Source: Ptychodera flava (lineage: Eukaryota; Hemichordata; Enteropneusta; Ptychoderidae). From it: a stretch of DNA of 64,000 nucleotides. Of the stretch, positions 58,400-64,000 are shown piece by piece. The stretch spans positions 30,903,041 to 30,967,040 of the forward strand of contig NC_091931.1 of assembly GCF_041260155.1 (NCBI RefSeq). Direction: 5' to 3'. The position numbers and the translations under genes were made by a program. The notes under the pieces are model-generated. The model was not told the DNA's origin and made no database searches. It was given only the letters and a program-made list of their open reading frames with translations. Every line of letters starts with the position of its first letter. The stretch's first letter is position 1.

Positions 58400-60800
58400 G
58401 ATTACATGATTACCTAATACATATTTATATATACAGGCTTTGTCGACCAGCTGGATATTGTGTGTTTCAGCATGGTGCAGGGAGACAGCAAGGATTTGTA
58501 GATGATATATTGCATAGAAATATTGAAAAAATCACTAATAGTTGCAGTTTCTGCCCCGTTACTATGCCCATTTATTTGTTTTTTTTACAAAAAAATCATG
58601 TCGAGATTAAAGTCATGAAATGTGACAAAATTGTTCTAGGTTTTGTTTAATTATTACTAACAATAGAATAATTGTATGACATTACAATGCCATTCATTCT
58701 TCACTGAATTACTTACCAAACCTTTGAATCGGAAAATGCAAAAAGTAAAAGGGAACTAAAAAGTTTTCAGTTCCTCCATAGGCAGAGCAAAACTTCCAAG
58801 ACCTTCCACTCTATTACCCCCCATCGTTTGGTTTTTTTTTGTTTTTTTTGTTTGTTTTTTTTTTGTGAACGCAACCATATGAATAGCATCTCTTTTAGAT
58901 AAAGATTGCATTTCTTACACACACTAAGAAATGCGATCTTTTCGTAACAGTGTAATGATAGGATGGTGAATATTTTCAAAATATTTTAACCCATTGGTTC
59001 ACTTAGTAAACAAATCTGTCAAGTTATTTTAATCAAAATGATGACAGTAGATCTGGAATACTTGTTTACTTAGAGCGATCTTATTTCCGTAGACGGCATG
59101 TGTTCGATTATTTTTGTCTTGTATGTTCTGACAGCAAGGAATGATACTTGTTAAATCTTTTCATAATACGTAAGTTACATAACATATCTTCAGTTTTTTT
59201 TTAATTAATATTAGTCAAAAAATAATGAAGAAAACAGAGCCTTCATTTAATTTGCAATCATTGATTACACATTTCATTTTCATATCTGTGACTATTATTT
59301 GCATTTGCTCAGTATTTTCTTGTTGCTCTAATACATACGATTTGTTTCTTACATGTCATTTGTATTTTCCTTTTTGCGTAAGTTACACTTTGGAATACTC
59401 AAGTCAAGACATGTTTACAAATAACGGACCGAAGCTCTTTTGTTGATCACCGAGGTTAACTTCAGTAATGCATGCAGCCTAGACTAAAGCGTTTGCTCAA
59501 AAAAACGTATTTGTTACTGACAACATTATCAGCAGTCATTTGAGTACTTGGCTTTCATATTGGAGACTCTTGCGACAGGTACGTGAAAAGGTTTTAAGTA
59601 GTTAAAATACAAATCTGGACATACGCTACTTTAAAATGTAATCGTGATAGCGTATTTAGTGTATCCGACATAACGTTGTTTGAAAATAGTTGGTAGTCTG
59701 TCATTGACTGCTTTAGAAATCTAAGTTTTAGGAAAAGCCACACAGCTTGAGAAAGAGATCGCAGGTGGATGTGAATTCTATGATGGCCGGTCAGTCGCCA
59801 TTTAAAGCTCTTACATGTAAACATGGTGATAATTCTTGTGTTGTCATTTGACTTCAATCTAAAAGTACCTCAATTCTTGCCGAGGGATTTGTTGTACACT
59901 TCAAAGTAAACACAGTTACTGTGAATTCCAACGTCGTCTGGTCTGATTCTGAAGTGAACGGTTCTCTGTAATTGACCTGTTGTGAAAAATTAAAAATGTG
60001 TGACCTGAATGTTTTTTGTCAAGTTAGTCATTATCAACAAACCAACACAGGAAGTACGGCTCAAACTGCACAATTTGATAATAAATCAAAAAATGACTGA
60101 CTTTATGTTGGCCAAACATAAAATTGACTGCCTTTTTTTAATTGTAACTAAACAGGTGTGATCCGTCCACCTGAGATGTTTTATCATTTATGTTTGACGA
60201 TGGCGGACTGACAATGTGAATGCTGAGAATTATCTGACCGTGAATTATCGCAAAGGTTTGGCATTTATTTAATAAATGCAATTGCTAGAGTAAAGATTTG
60301 AATGTTTGAAATTATTTACGACCGGCCGAGAGTCTGTATCTCAGAAAGACCGTGACTATCCTAGCTTCACTGCGACCTCGTATGGTTCATTTACTCTCGC
60401 GTGTCCAGTTCAGAAATAATAAAATTGATATTTACTTCAATGGGACAACTGTACTCGACGCATTTCGAAGTAAAGGATGGATAATTGATATTCAGAAGGA
60501 GGGCTGGAAGACTGATTCTGCAGTATTATTTTTCTCCATACTTTACCCGGAAACGTTTTGGGGTTTTTTTGCTATGTATTTCAAATGTATTGATTCGGGC
60601 CTCTGTTTTCACTTCCCGTCTCAGAAATCTCTTTTTTCGCTAGCAAATGTTCGTTGTTCTCTTTATTAAAATGCTCTATTCAATGAGAGTAGCCTGGTAA
60701 ACTCTAGAGAAAGTTTATCTCCCCCAGGGCGCTCGACATTACAGCAAATTTAAAATAAAAAACAACAAAATCAATTTTCAAAAGTATAACCACATATGAC
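58400..60800. other. No supported gene
   Basis: Several open frames of 60-105 codons (for example 60352-60669 on +) show no known domain and no convincing splice sites. Confidence 0.4.
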
Positions 60801-60834
60801 AACTGCTACGTTTAACAGGAAAAACAAGAAAATA

Positions 60835-61460
60835 TTAAAATTCTGCCCAATATTGTTTTAAATAACTGCTTTTAAAAGAGACAAGTTTCTCAGAAGATTT
60901 GACTTGTGTTTTCAACTTAGTCCATTGTACTGACCATGTGTTTTTAAAAACATTCAATTTGGCTCTAGGGATATCAAGCTTATTTTGGGAGCTAGCTCTG
61001 GTCACACGGCTATGACACTGAATGACATATGGGATAATTTCTGTCATAGGGCTATACCTTTCAAGGATTTAAAAACTGAACACATATTTTTGTATAAAAT
61101 TCTATCAGGTAAAGGCATAATATGTAATGATCTAAAAGCCCATTGGTCGGATAATTATACTTAGTGCCCATCATGATACGCACGGCGTGATTCTGTAATT
61201 TTAGTAACTTGTTTATATTTTCACTGGTTCCCCGTGCACTACAACAATAGTCCAAATTGGGAAGCACATTTGCATTATAATATGTTCGTCTAGTGCTTAA
61301 TGGTAAATACCGTATTATACGTCTGATAAAGCTATACGTGAATTGACCTTTTTATAAATTGAGTCAGTGTTTGACTTCCAGTTCAATTGTTGATCTACAA
61401 CTAAAAGGGCGAAATTTGATCTGCGATGTTTCTACAGAAAAATTACGTTTGAAACTTACA
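60835..61460 (-). mobile_element. CR1/L2-like LINE RT C-terminal remnant
   Basis: The - strand reads VVDQQLNWKSN, then LPNLDYCCSARGTSENINKL and LLKLQNHAVRIMMGT, and in another frame SRVTRASSQNKL, LKQYWAEF. These are the thumb and C-terminal motifs of CR1/L2/Jockey-type LINEs (Y-LGV-D--L-W; LP-LDYC). It is broken by several stops and frameshifts. Confidence 0.7.
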
Positions 61461-61559
61461 TTTTCTCCAATTGGTTTAAGATAGGGAAGAAATTTTGACA
61501 TTAGATACTGGTTGATCCAATTCATTTCATAGGTTTTCTGCATTGCACAAATATCTAAC

Positions 61560-63935
61560 AGTCAAATACCTCATTGGCCTATGTCACCTATCATTTTATA
61601 ACGTGCTACACTGATTTTTGAATTAATATTCTGAGTATCACCCTGACTTACATTTAGAAGATCAAACATGTAAATAAATTCAGTTTTGTCAACATTAGCA
61701 CATCGCCCCCACAAGCGAAAATTTGTACGAAGTGAAAGGTGTTCGACAGATAAACTGTCTTTCACGATACATGTAAGGTCGTCAGCATATGCTGATCGTT
61801 TGTTCTCATGACCTTTAACACAGGCACCATTTATTATGTTGTCATATTGCAATTTTGTTTTAAAAAAATCTACAGAAATAATCAATAATATCGGAGGAAA
61901 TAGATCGCTTTGCCTTACTCGTCTACAAAGTTAAATTATTTTGTGAAAAGGCTCATCCACACATAACACAACTTCTTGAGTTACTGTAAAATGTATAAAC
62001 ATAATTTTTTACGTACTCTAGGCAATCAAAAGTCTGTTGAAAATCTACTGCTATCAGTATACCCTCTGTATCAATATCTTTGTTTATAATCCATGATTAG
62101 ATCAACTAAACGGACACACTGGTCAAACCTTCTAGTTTTACAAAAGCTGTTTATTTGACACATAATTTTAGGGGCGACCATTTTCTCCAATCTTTCTGCA
62201 ACACATCTAGCAGCTATTTTGTTGTCGGTATTTTAGTAATATTATTGGGCGCCAGTCTCAAATGTCCTTTTTGCTTTAACACGATTGGAACTAATTTGGG
62301 ATAATTGAATAGTAAAGTAATGTGACGGTTTCACATGCCACTGTCAGCTCATCTGCTTTTCTTTTTAAGTTATACTCTTGTTTTATGAGTAATTTGTAAT
62401 ATTGCAACATTCAGCAATAGTGCACTTAACACTTTTGAGAAATTTAAAAAAGTTTAAGATCCAATTATTAGTTCCAATCGTGTTCTTTATACTTGTTTAT
62501 TCAATAAAGTGATAGCACCCTGAGATTGGCTACGAGACAGGCACTCCTTTTCATATGCCTCATTGAGACAATTACATACTGATCTATTTGAACCCAGAAA
62601 GTTTGATAAAATTCAAGGTTAGGCCATCGTTTCAAGGAGGGGTTTTTTTGTTTTCTTTTATACTCTGCAACCCCATCTGATCTTCCTGTAACGTTAACAG
62701 ACCTTCACAAAAGACTATCTATCTATATGGCACAATGAGGGGAAGGCTTGCTCTTCAAAACAAATTTTTGCAGTATTTTTCTTTCATTCTTGAATTTGAG
62801 AGGCACAGATCTCAAACCATAAATACCGAATATGATTCCGGATATCAATAGGAGGTGTCAAAATATTACTTGAGGAGTCACACAGCTTGGTAAGCAGTGA
62901 TTTCTTTGGGACTATTTTTTTAAGACTCAAGAGGTACATTGTGTTGTTTTTTCACTAAACCCGTACCAGTCTGTCCTAGAACGTACAACATGGTACTTTC
63001 TATAAAATAGTCATACTCTAGCTTTAACTTATACTTGTAATAGTATCTTCAATTTTCGTTTTATTATCCTTGGTGTCCCTATTATTGAGCTCGATGTCAC
63101 GAATGCCAAGATTCCAAACTAGGTTACTACCAATTTCTGACTATTTCTTGCTTTTCAAATTTGAAAACTCAGTAGTCGAAGTCATAATTTTTAACTTTAT
63201 ATATTTCCAGGGGCTTTACTCATTTAAAGGATTGCCAAATTGTGTCTCCCATTACTGAACACTCCCATGAATTAAACGAACATGATCTGTGTCGTTGATC
63301 AAACCATTATTAACACCTCAATGAACCGCCTAGTCTTGTAAGTGTGTCTCTAACTGACAGAATAATTGCACTGTGATAAGACGAAATATGTGGGAAGACG
63401 TCATATTCACGACAAGAGGTCTGGAAGAAATTGCAAATCAAAAACAGTCCAAACGACTGTGACAAGGAGCTGGAGATGGACTTCATGTAAACGCCTCCAT
63501 GTAAAGCATTTATCTGTTGGGTTTCTTGCACGCCAGATATCAACTAAATCAAAGTCAGAAATAACAGTCTGAAAACCACTAGCAGGTTTCTTCCATAAGG
63601 ATGGATTTCTACCTGCCCATCACTAGATTGGGACTAAAACTGTGATCACCACACCAAATAATGCCACTGTCTGGGTTAATATGAAAAACATTCAGCACTT
63701 TTGTAACTTTTCCCAGAAAAATCGCATTAGAAATTTCAAAATGTGTGCGTATGTATTCACAATAAAAACCGGCTTATTTTCAAGGTCAGCTACGACAATA
63801 GCAATTCTTCCTTCTGTATCACGGTAAACTCTGTGAATGACAAAACCTATACTTCTAAAAATAGTAACTCCTCCTCTACTGGCAGAAGATCCATGAGACA
63901 TGAGAAAAAATATAGTGACTTCCTATTATCACCTA
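61560..63935 (-). mobile_element. L1/Tx1-like LINE, decayed (endonuclease + RT)
   Basis: From right to left on the - strand: APE-type endonuclease (GGVTIFRSIGFVIHRVYRD and IVNTYA at 63730-63890; DLVDIWRARNPTDKCFTWRR at about 63500-63560; YDVFPHISSYHSAI at about 63370); linker (SRSQSQGAITLL near 62500); RT (GILIAVDFQQTFD near 62060, RSAYADDLTCIVKDSLS near 61790). It has many frameshifts and stops. The order fits a single L1/Tx1-type second ORF that continues past the right edge of the window. Confidence 0.7.
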
Positions 63936-64000
63936 ATCCTCTATCATTGAGAGAAAGAATTTTCAATTTTTTTCAACTATTTGTTGAAAATGCAAGGTTT

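Noticed and set aside
60352..60669. 105-codon + strand frame as a gene
   Set aside because: No recognisable domain and no splice or polyadenylation support; kept only as unassigned DNA.

Overview
The window looks like intron-rich, AT-rich DNA from an animal, most likely an invertebrate deuterostome. Evidence: GT-AG introns with pyrimidine tracts, an IFI44-like GTPase gene, a Gmr1-type Ty3/gypsy element (integrase before reverse transcriptase, an order described mainly from deuterostomes), Penelope-like and tyrosine-recombinase elements, and many LINE fragments. A hemichordate or lancelet would fit, but the sequence alone does not settle the phylum. No bacterial operons, rRNA, tRNA or CRISPR arrays were seen.

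Two host genes are supported, both on the + strand. Gene 1 (5103-7402 or to 6682) encodes an unrecognised protein from exons 5103-5403, 5778-6287 and 7136-7402. An alternative 3' end at 6605-6682 is followed by AATAAA. A second copy of that terminal exon lies at 58306-58381, and a decayed copy of exon 3 lies at 13447-13511, so the family was duplicated locally. Gene 2 (about 30300-50387) is the best-resolved gene. It has a non-coding leader exon and five coding exons whose phases all agree, giving a 433-residue protein: two tandem ubiquitin-like domains, then a GTPase domain with P-loop, DxxG and THID motifs that resembles vertebrate IFI44/IFI44L. One of its introns appears to be of the GC-AG type.

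Most of the rest is mobile DNA. 1-5000: end of a TAA-flanked DNA transposon, a short inverted-repeat MITE, and unassigned DNA. 7400-11600: three LINE fragments, one split by a repeat carrying ATTTGCAT at about 147-bp spacing. 12900-16440: degenerate repeats and a nested palindromic element with a 6-bp target duplication. 16821-23099: complete Gmr1-like LTR retrotransposon with nearly identical LTRs and many frameshifts. 23300-24900: degenerate repeats around (AT)n. 25242-29849: a 4.6-kb terminal-inverted-repeat element with four arrays of a 21-bp doubly palindromic repeat.

The two large introns of gene 2 are swollen by insertions. Intron 1 (11 kb) holds a tyrosine-recombinase (Crypton-like) element bounded by inverted repeats, a TTAA-flanked element and a TAA-flanked element. 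Intron 2 (6 kb) holds a 5.2-kb TIR element with a Penelope-like element inside it, itself split by the 147-bp-period repeat. 51480-64000 contains tandem repeats, LINE 3' ends, another TAA-flanked element, a Penelope GIY-YIG remnant, and an L1/Tx1-like LINE plus a CR1/L2-like LINE, both on the - strand.
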